A stretch of DNA of 64,000 bases, from the NCBI GenBank assembly GCA_028622995.1, contig JAJQJQ010000002.1:12833663-12897662 (forward strand), written 5' to 3'. The translations under genes were made by a program, and so were the position numbers. This document shows, in pieces, positions 36,775 to 50,805 of this stretch. Within the stretch, counting starts at the first letter, position 1; every line of letters begins with the position of its first letter. The notes under the pieces are model-generated. The model was not told where the DNA came from and did no database searches. It saw only the letters and a list, made by a program, of their open reading frames with translations. The DNA comes from Panagrolaimus kolymaensis (taxonomy: Eukaryota > Nematoda > Chromadorea > Rhabditida > Panagrolaimidae).

Positions 36775-39700
36775 GTGAATAAAAATAATTTATTTTCCTT
36801 AATTTTTGGAATTTTTTACACCCGTTTTTTACTATTTCAAATGCCCTTTACCTCCATTATTAATTTTTTTAAATTTAAAACATTGTTGCATCCTTCATTG
36901 GTGAATAAAACTTTGAAGCTCTCCGACTTTTTACTAAAAAATAAAAAGCAGAGAAAATATTTATTTTCCTTAATTTTTGGAATTTTTTACACCCGTTTTT
37001 TACTATTTGAAATGCCCTTTACCTCCATTATTAATTTTTTTAAATTTAAAACATTGTTGCATCCTTCATTGGTGAATAAAACTTTGAAGCTCTCCGACTT
37101 TTTATAAATAAAAGTTGTGAATAAAAATAATTTATTTTCCTTAATTTTTGGAATTTTTTACACCCGTTTTTTACTATTTCAAATGCCCTTTACCTCCATT
37201 ATTAATTTTTTTAAATTTAAAACATTGTTGCATCCTTCATTGGTGAATAAAACTTTGAAGCTCTCCGACTTTTTATAAATAAAAGTTGTGAATAAAAATA
37301 ATTTATTTTCCTTAATTTTTGGAATTTTTTACACCCGTTTTTTACTATTTGAAATGCCCTTTACCTCCATTATTAATTTTTTTAAATTTAAAACATTGTT
37401 GCATCCTTCATTGGTGAATAAAACTTTGAAGCTCTCCGACTTTTTATAAATAAAAGTTGTGAATAAAAATAATTTATTTTCCTTAATTTTTGGAATTTTT
37501 TACACCCGTTTTTTACTATTTCAAATGCCCTTTACCTCCATTATTAATTTTTTTAAATTTAAAACATTGTTTGCATCCTTCACTGAAGAATAAAACTTTG
37601 AAGCTCTCCGACTTTTTATAAATAAAAGTTGTGAATAAAAATAATTTATTTTCCTTAATTTTTGGAATTTTTTACACCCGTTTTTTACTATTTCAAATGC
37701 CCTTTACCTCCATTATTAATTTTTTTAAATTTAAAACATTGTTGCATCCTTCATTGGTGAATAAAACTTTGAAGCTCTCCGACTTTTTATAAATAAAAGT
37801 TGTGAATAAAAATAATTTATTTTCCTTAATTTTTGGAATTTTTTACACCCGTTTTTTACTATTTGAAATGCCCTTTACCTCCATTATTAATTTTTTTAAA
37901 TTTAAAACATTGTTGCATCCTTCATTGGTGAATAAAACTTTGAAGCTCTCCGACTTTTTATAAATAAAAGTTGTGAATAAAAATAATTTATTTTCCTTAA
38001 TTTTTGGAATTTTTTACACCCGTTTTTTACTATTTCAAATGCCCTTTACCTCCATTATTAATTTTTTTAAATTTAAAACATTGTTGCATCCTTCATTGGT
38101 GAATAAAACTTTGAAGCTCTCCGACTTTTTATAAATAAAAGTTGTGAATAAAAATAATTTATTTTCCTTAATTTTTGGAATTTTTTACACCCGTTTTTTA
38201 CTATTTGAAATGCCCTTTACCTCCATTATTAATTTTTTTAAATTTAAAACATTGTTGCATCCTTCATTGGTGAATAAAACTTTGAAGCTCTCCGACTTTT
38301 TATAAATAAAAGTTGTGAATAAAAATAATTTATTTTCCTTAATTTTTGGAATTTTTTACACCCGTTTTTTACTATTTGAAATGCCCTTTACCTCCATTAT
38401 TAATTTTTTTAAATTTAAAACATTGTTGCATCCTTCATTGGTGAATAAAACTTTGAAGCTCTCCGACTTTTTATAAATAAAAGTTGTGAATAAAAATAAT
38501 TTATTTTCCTTAATTTTTGGAATTTTTTACACCCGTTTTTTACTATTTGAAATGCCCTTTACCTCCATTATTAATTTTTTTAAATTTAAAACATTGTTGC
38601 ATCCTTCATTGGTGAATAAAACTTTGAAGCTCTCCGACTTTTTATAAATAAAAGTTGTGAATAAAAATAACTTATTTTCCTTAATTTTTGGAATTTTTTA
38701 CACCCGTTTTTTACTATTTCAAATGCTCTTTACCTCCATTATTAATTTTTTTAAATTTAAAACATTGTTGCATCCTTCATTGGTGAATAAAACTTTGAAG
38801 CTCTCCGACTTTTTACTAAAAAATAAAAAGCAGAGAAAATATTTATTTTCCTTAATTTTTGGAATTTTTTACACCCGTTTTTTACTATTTGAAATGCCCT
38901 TTACCTCCATTATTAATTTTTTTAAATTTAAAACATTGTTGCATCCTTCATTGGTGAATAAAACTTTAAAGCTCTCCGACTTTTTATAAATAAAAGTTGT
39001 GAATAAAAATAATTTATTTTCCTTAATTTTTGGAATTTTTTACACCCGTTTTTTACTATTTCAAATGCCCTTTACCTCCATTATTAATTTTTTTAAATTT
39101 AAAACATTGTTGCATCCTTCATTGGTGAATAAAACTTTGAAGCTCTCCGACTTTTTATAAATAAAAGTTGTGAATAAAAATAATTTATTTTCCTTAATTT
39201 TTGGAATTTTTTACACCCGTTTTTTACTATTTGAAATGCCCTTTACCTCCATTATTAATTTTTTTAAATTTAAAACATTGTTGCATCCTTCATTGGTGAA
39301 TAAAACTTTGAAGCTCTCCGACTTTTTATAAATAAAAGTTGTGAATAAAAATAATTTATTTTCCTTAATTTTTGGAATTTTTTACACCCGTTTTTTACTA
39401 TTTCAAATGCCCTTTACCTCCATTATTAATTTTTTTAAATTTAAAACATTGTTTGCATCCTTCACTGAAGAATAAAACTTTGAAGCTCTCCGACTTTTTA
39501 TAAATAAAAGTTGTGAATAAAAATAATTTATTTTCCTTAATTTTTGGAATTTTTTACACCCGTTTTTTACTATTTCAAATGCCCTTTACCTCCATTATTA
39601 ATTTTTTTAAATTTAAAACATTGTTGCATCCTTCATTGGTGAATAAAACTTTGAAGCTCTCCGACTTTTTATAAATAAAAGTTGTGAATAAAAATAATTT

Positions 39701-40538
39701 ATTTTCCTTAATTTTTGGAATTTTTTACACCCGTTTTTTACTATTTGAAATGCCCTTTACCTCCATTATTAATTTTTTTAAATTTAAAACATTGTTGCAT
39801 CCTTCATTGGTGAATAAAACTTTGAAGCTCTCCGACTTTTTATAAATAAAAGTTGTGAATAAAAATAATTTATTTTCCTTAATTTTTGGAATTTTTTACA
39901 CCCGTTTTTTACTATTTCAAATGCCCTTTACCTCCATTATTAATTTTTTTAAATTTAAAACATTGTTGCATCCTTCATTGGTGAATAAAACTTTGAAGCT
40001 CTCCGACTTTTTATAAATAAAAGTTGTGAATAAAAATAATTTATTTTCCTTAATTTTTGGAATTTTTTACACCCGTTTTTTACTATTTGAAATGCCCTTT
40101 ACCTCCATTATTAATTTTTTTAAATTTAAAACATTGTTGCATCCTTCATTGGTGAATAAAACTTTGAAGCTCTCCGACTTTTTATAAATAAAAGTTGTGA
40201 ATAAAAATAATTTATTTTCCTTAATTTTTGGAATTTTTTACACCCGTTTTTTACTATTTGAAATGCCCTTTACCTCCATTATTAATTTTTTTAAATTTAA
40301 AACATTGTTGCATCCTTCATTGGTGAATAAAACTTTGAAGCTCTCCGACTTTTTATAAATAAAAGTTGTGAATAAAAATAATTTATTTTCCTTAATTTTT
40401 GGAATTTTTTACACCCGTTTTTTACTATTTCAAATGCCCTTTACCTCCATTATTAATTTTTTTAAATTTAAAACATTGTTGCATCCTTCATTGGTGAATA
40501 AAACTTTGAAGCTCTCCGACTTTTTACTAAAAAATAAA
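36775..40538 (+). repeat. 1882-bp eleven-monomer repeat, two copies
   Basis: Junctions and markers at 36946, 37117, 37288, 37459, 37631 (beta), 37802, 37973, 38144, 38315 and 38486 recur at a constant offset of 1882 bp in the copy that starts at 38657. GAAATG monomers fall in the same places. Copy two has GCTCTTTACC in its first monomer and CTTTAAAG near 38965. B junctions are scarce here. Confidence 0.8.
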
Positions 40539-41052
40539 AAGCAGAGAAAATATTTATTTTCCTTAATTTTTGGAATTTTTTACACCCGTTTTTTACTATT
40601 TCAAATGCCCTTTACCTCCATTATTAATTTTTTTAAATTTAAAACATTGTTGCATCCTTCATTGGTGAATAAAACTTTGAAGCTCTCCGACTTTTTACTA
40701 AAAAATAAAAAGCAGAGAAAATATTTATTTTCCTTAATTTTTGGAATTTTTTACACCCGTTTTTTACTATTTCAAATGCCCTTTACCTCCATTATTAATT
40801 TTTTTAAATTTAAAACATTGTTGCATCCTTCATTGGTGAATAAAACTTTGAAGCTCTCCGACTTTTTACTAAAAAATAAAAAGCAGAGAAAATATTTATT
40901 TTCCTTAATTTTTGGAATTTTTTACACCCGTTTTTTACTATTTCAAATGCCCTTTACCTCCATTATTAATTTTTTTAAATTTAAAACATTGTTTGCATCC
41001 TTCACTGAAGAATAAAACTTTGAAGCTCTCCGACTTTTTATAAATAAAAGTT
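40539..41052 (+). repeat. Triple-B run closed by a beta monomer
   Basis: Three consecutive B junctions (40539, 40710, 40881) are followed by a beta monomer ending at 41053. The preceding A-type start at 40368 makes this a 215-codon open stretch, interrupted only by the beta frameshift. Confidence 0.8.
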
Positions 41053-42078
41053 GTGAATAAAAATAATTTATTTTCCTTAATTTTTGGAATTTTTTACACC
41101 CGTTTTTTACTATTTCAAATGCTCTTTACCTCCATTATTAATTTTTTTAAATTTAAAACATTGTTGCATCCTTCATTGGTGAATAAAACTTTGAAGCTCT
41201 CCGACTTTTTACTAAAAAATAAAAAGCAGAGAAAATATTTATTTTCCTTAATTTTTGGAATTTTTTACACCCGTTTTTTACTATTTGAAATGCCCTTTAC
41301 CTCCATTATTAATTTTTTTAAATTTAAAACATTGTTGCATCCTTCATTGGTGAATAAAACTTTGAAGCTCTCCGACTTTTTATAAATAAAAGTTGTGAAT
41401 AAAAATAATTTATTTTCCTTAATTTTTGGAATTTTTTACACCCGTTTTTTACTATTTCAAATGCTCTTTACCTCCATTATTAATTTTTTTAAATTTAAAA
41501 CATTGTTGCATCCTTCATTGGTGAATAAAACTTTGAAGCTCTCCGACTTTTTACTAAAAAATAAAAAGCAGAGAAAATATTTATTTTCCTTAATTTTTGG
41601 AATTTTTTACACCCGTTTTTTACTATTTGAAATGCCCTTTACCTCCATTATTAATTTTTTTAAATTTAAAACATTGTTGCATCCTTCATTGGTGAATAAA
41701 ACTTTGAAGCTCTCCGACTTTTTATAAATAAAAGTTGTGAATAAAAATAATTTATTTTCCTTAATTTTTGGAATTTTTTACACCCGTTTTTTACTATTTC
41801 AAATGCTCTTTACCTCCACTATTAATTTTTTTAAATTTAAAACATTGTTGCATCCTTCATTGGTGAATAAAACTTTGAAGCTCTCCGACTTTTTACTAAA
41901 AAATAAAAAGCAGAGAAAATATTTATTTTCCTTAATTTTTGGAATTTTTTACACCCGTTTTTTACTATTTGAAATGCCCTTTACCTCCATTATTAATTTT
42001 TTTAAATTTAAAACATTGTTGCATCCTTCATTGGTGAATAAAACTTTGAAGCTCTCCGACTTTTTATAAATAAAAGTT
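41053..42078 (+). repeat. 342-bp dimer repeat, three copies (GCTCTT/GAAATG)
   Basis: Three 342-bp units at 41053, 41395 and 41737. In each, the first monomer has GCTCTTTACC and ends in a B junction, the second has GAAATG and ends in an A junction. The third copy adds CCACTATT near 41817. The same pair of markers appears in the 2227-bp unit and at 38657. Confidence 0.9.
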
Positions 42079-43788
42079 GTGAATAAAAATAATTTATTTT
42101 CCTTAATTTTTGGAATTTTTTACACCCGTTTTTTACTATTTCAAATGCCCTTTACCTCCATTATTAATTTTTTTAAATTTAAAACATTGTTGCATCCTTC
42201 ATTGGTGAATAAAACTTTGAAGCTCTCCGACTTTTTACTAAAAAATAAAAAGCAGAGAAAATATTTATTTTCCTTAATTTTTGGAATTTTTTACACCCGT
42301 TTTTTACTATTTCAAATGCCCTTTACCTCCATTATTAATTTTTTTAAATTTAAAACATTGTTGCATCCTTCATTGGTGAATAAAACTTTGAAGCTCTCCG
42401 ACTTTTTATAAATAAAAGTTGTGAATAAAAATAATTTATTTTCCTTAATTTTTGGAATTTTTTACACCCGTTTTTTACTATTTCAAATGCCCTTTACCTC
42501 CATTATTAATTTTTTTAAATTTAAAACATTGTTGCATCCTTCATTGGTGAATAAAACTTTGAAGCTCTCCGACTTTTTATAAATAAAAGTTGTGAATAAA
42601 AATAATTTATTTTCCTTAATTTTTCGAATTTTTTACACCCGTTTTTTACTATTTCAAATGCCCTTTACCTCCATTATTAATTTTTTTAAATTTAAAACAT
42701 TGTTGCATCCTTCATTGGTGAATAAAACTTTGAAGCTCTCCGACTTTTTACTAAAAAATAAAAAGCAGAGAAAATATTTATTTTCCTTAATTTTTGGAAT
42801 TTTTTACACCCGTTTTTTACTATTTCAAATGCCCTTTACCTCCATTATTAATTTTTTTAAATTTAAAACATTGTTGCATCCTTCATTGGTGAATAAAACT
42901 TTGAAGCTCTCCGACTTTTTATAAATAAAAGTTGTGAATAAAAATAATTTATTTTCCTTAATTTTTGGAATTTTTTACACCCGTTTTTTACTATTTCAAA
43001 TGCCCTTTACCTCCATTATTAATTTTTTTAAATTTAAAACATTGTTGCATCCTTCATTGGTGAATAAAACTTTGAAGCTCTCCGACTTTTTATAAATAAA
43101 AGTTGTGAATAAAAATAATTTATTTTCCTTAATTTTTGGAATTTTTTACACCCGTTTTTTACTATTTCAAATGCCCTTTACCTCCATTATTAATTTTTTT
43201 AAATTTAAAACATTGTTGCATCCTTCATTGGTGAATAAAACTTTGAAGCTCTCCGACTTTTTACTAAAAAATAAAAAGCAGAGAAAATATTTATTTTCCT
43301 TAATTTTTGGAATTTTTTACACCCGTTTTTTACTATTTCAAATGCCCTTTACCTCCATTATTAATTTTTTTAAATTTAAAACATTGTTGCATCCTTCATT
43401 GGTGAATAAAACTTTGAAGCTCTCCGACTTTTTATAAATAAAAGTTGTGAATAAAAATAATTTATTTTCCTTAATTTTTGGAATTTTTTACACCCGTTTT
43501 TTACTATTTCAAATGACCTTTACCTCCATTATTAATTTTTTTAAATTTAAAACATTGTTGCATCCTTCATTGGTGAATAAAACTTTGAAGCTCTCCGACT
43601 TTTTACTAAAAAATAAAAAGCAGAGAAAATATTTATTTTCCTTAATTTTTGGAATTTTTTACACCCGTTTTTTACTATTTCAAATGCCCTTTACCTCCAT
43701 TATTAATTTTTTTAAATTTAAAACATTGTTGCATCCTTCATTGGTGAATAAAACTTTGAAGCTCTCCGACTTTTTATAAATAAAAGTT
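42079..43788 (+). repeat. A/B stretch resembling the 13-16 kb domain
   Basis: Beta, GAAATG and TTATTT variants stop abruptly at 42079, and a TTCG monomer (42592) of the kind found at 13312, 15022 and 17588 reappears. GACCTTTACC near 43515 is private. Monomers are otherwise close to consensus. Confidence 0.8.
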
Positions 43789-45840
43789 TTGAATAAAAAT
43801 AATTTATTTTCCTTAATTTTTGGAATTTTTTACACCCGTTTTTTACTATTTCAAATGCCCTTTACCTCCATTATTAATTTTTTTAAATTTAAAACATTGT
43901 TGCATCCTTCATTGGTGAATAAAACTTTGAAGCTCTCCGACTTTTTACTAAAAAATAAAAAGCAGAGAAAATATTTATTTTCCTTAATTTTTGGAATTTT
44001 TTACACCCGTTTTTTACTATTTCAAATGCCCTTTACCTCCATTATTAATTTTTTTAAATTTAAAACATTGTTGCATCCTTCATTGGTGAATAAAACTTTG
44101 AAGCTCTCCGACTTTTTATAAATAAAATTTTTGAATAAAAATAATTTATTTTCCTTAATTTTTGGAATTTTTTACACCCGTTTTTTACTATTTCAAATGC
44201 CCTTTACCTCCATTATTAATTTTTTTAAATTTAAAACATTGTTGCATCCTTCATTGGTGAATAAAACTTTGAAGCTCTCCGACTTTTTATAAATAAAAGT
44301 TGTGAATAAAAATAATTTATTTTCCTTAATTTTTGGAATTTTTTACATCCGTTTTTTACTATTTCAAATGCCCTTTACCTCCATTATTAATTTTTTTAAA
44401 TTTAAAACATTGTTGCATCCTTCATTGGTGAATAAAACTTTGAAGCTCTCCGACTTTTTATAAATAAATGTTTTGAATAAAAATAATTTATTTTCCTTAA
44501 TTTTTGGAATTTTTTAAACCCGTTTTTTACTATTTCAAATGCCCTTTACCTCCATTATTAATTTTTTTAAATTTAAAACATTGTTGCATCCTTCATTGGT
44601 GAATAAAACTTTGAAGCTCTCCGACTTTTTACTAAAAAATAAAAAGCAGAGAAAATATTGATTTTCCTTAATTTTTGGAATTTTTTACACCCGTTTTTTA
44701 CTATTTCAAATGCCCTTTACCTCCATTATTAATTTTTTTAAATTTAAAACATTGTTGCATCCTTCATTGGTGAATAAAACTTTGAAGCTCTCCGACTTTT
44801 TATAAATAAAAGTTTTGAATAAAAATAATTTATTTTCCTTAATTTTTGGAATTTTTTACACCCGTTTTTTACTATTTCAAATGCCCTTTACCTCCATTAT
44901 TAATTTTTTTAAATTTAAAACATTGTTGCATCCTTCATTGGTGAATAAAACTTTGAAGCTCTCCGACTTTTTACTAAAAAATAAAAAGCAGAGAAAATAT
45001 TTATTTTCCTTAATTTTTGGAATTTTTTACACCCGTTTTTTACTATTTCAAATGCCCTTTACCTCCATTATTAATTTTTTTAAATTTAAAACATTGTTGC
45101 ATCCTTCATTGGTGAATAAAACTTTGAAGCTCTCCGACTTTTTATAAATAAAATTTTTGAATAAAAATAATTTATTTTCCTTAATTTTTGGAATTTTTTA
45201 CACCCGTTTTTTACTATTTCAAATGCCCTTTACCTCCATTATTAATTTTTTTAAATTTAAAACATTGTTGCATCCTTCATTGGTGAATAAAACTTTGAAG
45301 CTCTCCGACTTTTTATAAATAAAAGTTGTGAATAAAAATAATTTATTTTCCTTAATTTTTGGAATTTTTTACATCCGTTTTTTACTATTTCAAATGCCCT
45401 TTACCTCCATTATTAATTTTTTTAAATTTAAAACATTGTTGCATCCTTCATTGGTGAATAAAACTTTGAAGCTCTCCGACTTTTTATAAATAAATGTTTT
45501 GAATAAAAATAATTTATTTTCCTTAATTTTTGGAATTTTTTACACCCGTTTTTTACTATTTCAAATGCCCTTTACCTCCATTATTAATTTTTTTAAATTT
45601 AAAACATTGTTGCATCCTTCATTGGTGAATAAAACTTTGAAGCTCTCCGACTTTTTACTAAAAAATAAAAAGCAGAGAAAATATTTATTTTCCTTAATTT
45701 TTGGAATTTTTTACACCCGTTTTTTACTATTTCAAATGCCCTTTACCTCCATTATTAATTTTTTTAAATTTAAAACATTGTTGCATCCTTCATTGGTGAA
45801 TAAAACTTTGAAGCTCTCCGACTTTTTATAAATAAAAGTT
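43789..45840 (+). repeat. 1026-bp six-monomer repeat, two copies
   Basis: Copy one is 43789-44814, copy two 44815-45840. Shared markers at a 1026-bp offset are a GTTTTG junction, a TTTTTG junction (44131, 45157), ACATCCG (near 44346 and 45372) and an AATGTTTTG junction (near 44467 and 45493). Copy one has private changes TTTTAAACCC (near 44513) and AATATTGATT (near 44656), the latter an in-frame TGA in the monomer. Confidence 0.88.
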
Positions 45841-46524
45841 GTGAATAAAAATAATTTATTTTCCTTAATTTTTGGAATTTTTTACACCCGTTTTTTACTA
45901 TTTCAAATGCCCTTTACCTCCATTATTAATTTTTTTAAATTTAAAACATTGTTGCATCCTTCATTGGTGAATAAAACTTTGAAGCTCTCCGACTTTTTAC
46001 TAAAAAATAAAAAGCAGAGAAAATATTTATTTTCCTTAATTTTTGGAATTTTTTACACCCGTTTTTTACTATTTCAAATGCCCTTTACCTCCATTATTAA
46101 TTTTTTTAAATTTAAAACATTGTTGCATCCTTCATTGGTGAATAAAACTTTGAAGCTCTCCGACTTTTTATAAATAAAAGTTGTGAATAAAAATAATTTA
46201 TTTTCCTTAATTTTTGGAATTTTTTACACCCGTTTTTTACTATTTCAAATGCCCTTTACCTCCATTATTAATTTTTTTAAATTTAAAACATTGTTGCATC
46301 CTTCATTGGTGAATAAAACTTTGAAGCTCTCCGACTTTTTACTAAAAAATAAAAAGCAGAGAAAATATTTATTTTCCTTAATTTTTGGAATTTTTTACAC
46401 CCGTTTTTTACTATTTCAAATGCCCTTTACCTCCATTATTAATTTTTTTAAATTTAAAACATTGTTGCATCCTTCATTGGTGAATAAAACTTTGAAGCTC
46501 TCCGACTTTTTATAAATAAAATTT
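45841..46524 (+). repeat. Two A/B dimers near consensus
   Basis: Two 342-bp A/B pairs starting at 45841 and 46183. Apart from the TTTTTG junction that ends the block at 46525, I see no private variants. Confidence 0.8.
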
Positions 46525-47038
46525 TTGAATAAAAATAATTTATTTTCCTTAATTTTTGGAATTTTTTACACCCGTTTTTTACTATTTCAAATGCCCTTTA
46601 CCTCCATTATTAATTTTTTTAAATTTAAAACATTGTTGCATCCTTCATTGGTGAATAAAACTTTAAAGCTCTCCGACTTTTTACTAAAAAATAAAAAGCA
46701 GAGAAAATATTTATTTTCCTTAATTTTTGGAATTTTTTACACCCGTTTTTTACTATTTCAAATGCCCTTTACCTCCATTATTAATTTTTTTAAATTTAAA
46801 ACATTGTTGCATCCTTCATTGGTGAATAAAACTTTGAAGCTCTCCGACTTTTTACTAAAAAATAAAAAGCAGAGAAAATATTTATTTTCCTTAATTTTTG
46901 GAATTTTTTACACCCGTTTTTTACTATTTCAAATGCCCTTTACCTCCATTATTAATTTTTTTAAATTTAAAACATTGTTTGCATCCTTCACTGAAGAATA
47001 AAACTTTGAAGCTCTCCGACTTTTTATAAATAAAAGTT
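46525..47038 (+). repeat. TTTTTG-A, B, B, beta module (distant copy)
   Basis: This three-monomer module has the same junction order, the same beta ending and the same CTTTAAAG change (near 46661) as the module opening the units at 16048, 18272 and 20670, but lacks their TTTACATCC change. It is over 25 kb from the nearest other copy. Confidence 0.85.
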
Positions 47039-49094
47039 GTGAATAAAAATAATTTATTTTCCTTAATTTTTGGAATTTTTTACACCCGTTTTTTACTATT
47101 TCAAATGCCCTTTACCTCCATTATTAATTTTTTTAAATTTAAAACATTGTTGCATCCTTCATTGGTGAATAAAACTTTGAAGCTCTCCGACTTTTTACTA
47201 AAAAATAAAAAGCAGAGAAAATATTTATTTTCCTTAATTTTTGGAATTTTTTACACCCGTTTTTTACTATTTCAAATGCCCTTTACCTCCATTATTAATT
47301 TTTTTAAATTTAAAACATTGTTTGCATCCTTCATTGGTGAATAAAACTTTGAAGCTCTCCGACTTTTTATAAATAAAAGTTGTGAATAAAAATAATTTAT
47401 TTTCCTTAATTTTTGGAATTTTTTACACCCGTTTTTTACTATTTCAAATGCCCTTTACCTCCATTATTAATTTTTTTAAATTTAAAACATTGTTGCATCC
47501 TTCATTGGTGAATAAAACTTTGAAGCTCTCCGACTTTTTACTAAAAAATAAAAAGCAGAGAAAATATTTATTTTCCTTAATTTTTGGAATTTTTTACACC
47601 CGTTTTTTACTATTTCAAATGCCCTTTACCTCCATTATTAATTTATTTAAATTTAAAACATTGTTGCATCCTTCATTGGTGAATAAAACTTTGAAGCTCT
47701 CCGACTTTTTATAAATAAAAGTTGTGAATAAAAATAATTTATTTTCCTTAATTTTTGGAATTTTTTACACCCGTTTTTTACTATTTCAAATGCCCTTTAC
47801 CTCCATTATTAATTTTTTTAAATTTAAAACATTGTTGCATCCTTCATTGGTGAATAAAACTTTGAAGCTCTCCGACTTTTTATAAATAAAAGTTGTGAAT
47901 AAAAATAATTTATTTTCCTTAATTTTTGGAATTTTTTACACCCGTTTTTTACTATTTCAAATGCCCTTTACCTCCATTATTAATTTTTTTAAATTTAAAA
48001 CATTGTTGCATCCTTCATTGGTGAATAAAACTTTGAAGCTCTCCGACTTTTTACTAAAAAATAAAAAGCAGAGAAAATATTTATTTTCCTTAATTTTTGG
48101 AATTTTTTACACCCGTTTTTTACTATTTCAAATGCCCTTTACCTCCATTATTAATTTTTTTAAATTTAAAACATTGTTGCATCCTTCATTGGTGAATAAA
48201 ACTTTGAAGCTCTCCGACTTTTTACTAAAAAATAAAAAGCAGAGAAAATATTTATTTTCCTTAATTTTTGGAATTTTTTACACCCGTTTTTTACTATTTC
48301 AAATGCCCTTTACCTCCATTATTAATTTTTTTAAATTTAAAACATTGTTGCATCCTTCATTGGTGAATAAAACTTTGAAGCTCTCCGACTTTTTACTAAA
48401 AAATAAAAAGCAGAGAAAATATTTATTTTCCTTAATTTTTGGAATTTTTTACACCCGTTTTTTACTATTTCAAATGCCCTTTACCTCCATTATTAATTTA
48501 TTTAAATTTAAAACATTGTTGCATCCTTCATTGGTGAATAAAACTTTGAAGCTCTCCGACTTTTTATAAATAAAAGTTGTGAATAAAAATAATTTATTTT
48601 CCTTAATTTTTGGAATTTTTTACACCCGTTTTTTACTATTTCAAATGCCCTTTACCTCCATTATTAATTTTTTTTAAATTTAAAACATTGTTTGCATCCT
48701 TCACTGAAGAATAAAACTTTGAAGCTCTCCGACTTTTTATAAATAAAAGTTGTGAATAAAAATAATTTATTTTCCTTAATTTTTGGAATTTTTTACACCC
48801 GTTTTTTACTATTTCAAATGCCCTTTACCTCCATTATTAATTTTTTTAAATTTAAAACATTGTTGCATCCTTCATTGGTGAATAAAACTTTGAAGCTCTC
48901 CGACTTTTTACTAAAAAATAAAAAGCAGAGAAAATATTTATTTTCCTTAATTTTTGGAATTTTTTACACCCGTTTTTTACTATTTCAAATGCCCTTTACC
49001 TCCATTATTAATTTTTTTAAATTTAAAACATTGTTTGCATCCTTCACTGAAGAATAAAACTTTGAAGCTCTCCGACTTTTTATAAATAAAAGTT
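47039..49094 (+). repeat. 2056-bp twelve-monomer repeat, copy 1
   Basis: Contains the hybrid TTTGCATCCTTCATTGGTG monomer (ends 47382), TTATTTAAA monomers (47553 and 48408), three consecutive B junctions (48066-48408) and an eight-T plus beta monomer (ends 48752). Length is 12 x 171 plus 4. Confidence 0.8.
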
Positions 49095-50805
49095 GTGAAT
49101 AAAAATAATTTATTTTCCTTAATTTTTGGAATTTTTTACACCCGTTTTTTACTATTTCAAATGCCCTTTACCTCCATTATTAATTTTTTTAAATTTAAAA
49201 CATTGTTGCATCCTTCATTGGTGAATAAAACTTTGAAGCTCTCCGACTTTTTACTAAAAAATAAAAAGCAGAGAAAATATTTATTTTCCTTAATTTTTGG
49301 AATTTTTTACACCCGTTTTTTACTATTTCAAATGCCCTTTACCTCCATTATTAATTTTTTTAAATTTAAAACATTGTTTGCATCCTTCATTGGTGAATAA
49401 AACTTTGAAGCTCTCCGACTTTTTATAAATAAAAGTTGTGAATAAAAATAATTTATTTTCCTTAATTTTTGGAATTTTTTACACCCGTTTTTTACTATTT
49501 CAAATGCCCTTTACCTCCATTATTAATTTTTTTAAATTTAAAACATTGTTGCATCCTTCATTGGTGAATAAAACTTTGAAGCTCTCCGACTTTTTACTAA
49601 AAAATAAAAAGCAGAGAAAATATTTATTTTCCTTAATTTTTGGAATTTTTTACACCCGTTTTTTACTATTTCAAATGCCCTTTACCTCCATTATTAATTT
49701 TTTTAAATTTAAAACATTGTTGCATCCTTCATTGGTGAATAAAACTTTGAAGCTCTCCGACTTTTTATAAATAAAAGTTGTGAATAAAAATAATTTATTT
49801 TCCTTAATTTTTGGAATTTTTTACACCCGTTTTTTACTATTTCAAATGCCCTTTACCTCCATTATTAATTTTTTTAAATTTAAAACATTGTTGCATCCTT
49901 CATTGGTGAATAAAACTTTGAAGCTCTCCGACTTTTTATAAATAAAAGTTGTGAATAAAAATAATTTATTTTCCATAATTTTTGGAATTTTTTACACCCG
50001 TTTTTTACTATTTCAAATGCCCTTTACCTCCATTATTAATTTTTTTAAATTTAAAACATTGTTGCATCCTTCATTGGTGAATAAAACTTTGAAGCTCTCC
50101 GACTTTTTATAAATAAAAGTTGTGAATAAAAATAATTTATTTTCCTTAATTTTTGGAATTTTTTACACCCGTTTTTTACTATTTCAAATGCCCTTTACCT
50201 CCATTATTAATTTTTTTAAATTTAAAACATTGTTGCATCCTTCATTGGTGAATAAAACTTTGAAGCTCTCCGACTTTTTACTAAAAAATAAAAAGCAGAG
50301 AAAATATTTATTTTCCTTAATTTTTGGAATTTTTTACACCCGTTTTTTACTATTTCAAATGCCCTTTACCTCCATTATTAATTTTTTTAAATTTAAAAAA
50401 TTGTTGCATCCTTCATTGGTGAATAAAACTTTGAAGCTCTCCGACTTTTTATAAATAAAAGTTGTGAATAAAAATAATTTATTTTCCTTAATTTTTGGAA
50501 TTTTTTACACCCGTTTTTTACTATTTCAAATGCCCTTTACCTCCATTATTAATTTTTTTAAATTTAAAACATTGTTGCATCCTTCATTGGTGAATAAAAC
50601 TTTGAAGCTCTCCGACTTTTTATAAATAAAAGTTGTGAATAAAAATAATTTATTTTCCTTAATTTTTGGAATTTTTTACACCCGTTTTTTACTATTTCAA
50701 ATGCCCTTTACCTCCATTATTAATTTTTTTAAATTTAAAACATTGTTGCATCCTTCATTGGTGAATAAAACTTTGAAGCTCTCCGACTTTTTATAAATAA
50801 AAGTT
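49095..50805 (+). repeat. 2056-bp repeat, copy 2 (start only) and A-rich tail
   Basis: The beta monomer, the hybrid monomer (ends 49438) and the next B junction (49609) repeat copy 1 at an offset of 2056 bp; the homology with the preceding block covers about 48923-49609. After that come near-consensus A monomers with two private changes, TTCCATAATT (near 49973) and TTTAAAAAATTG (near 50395). Confidence 0.75.
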
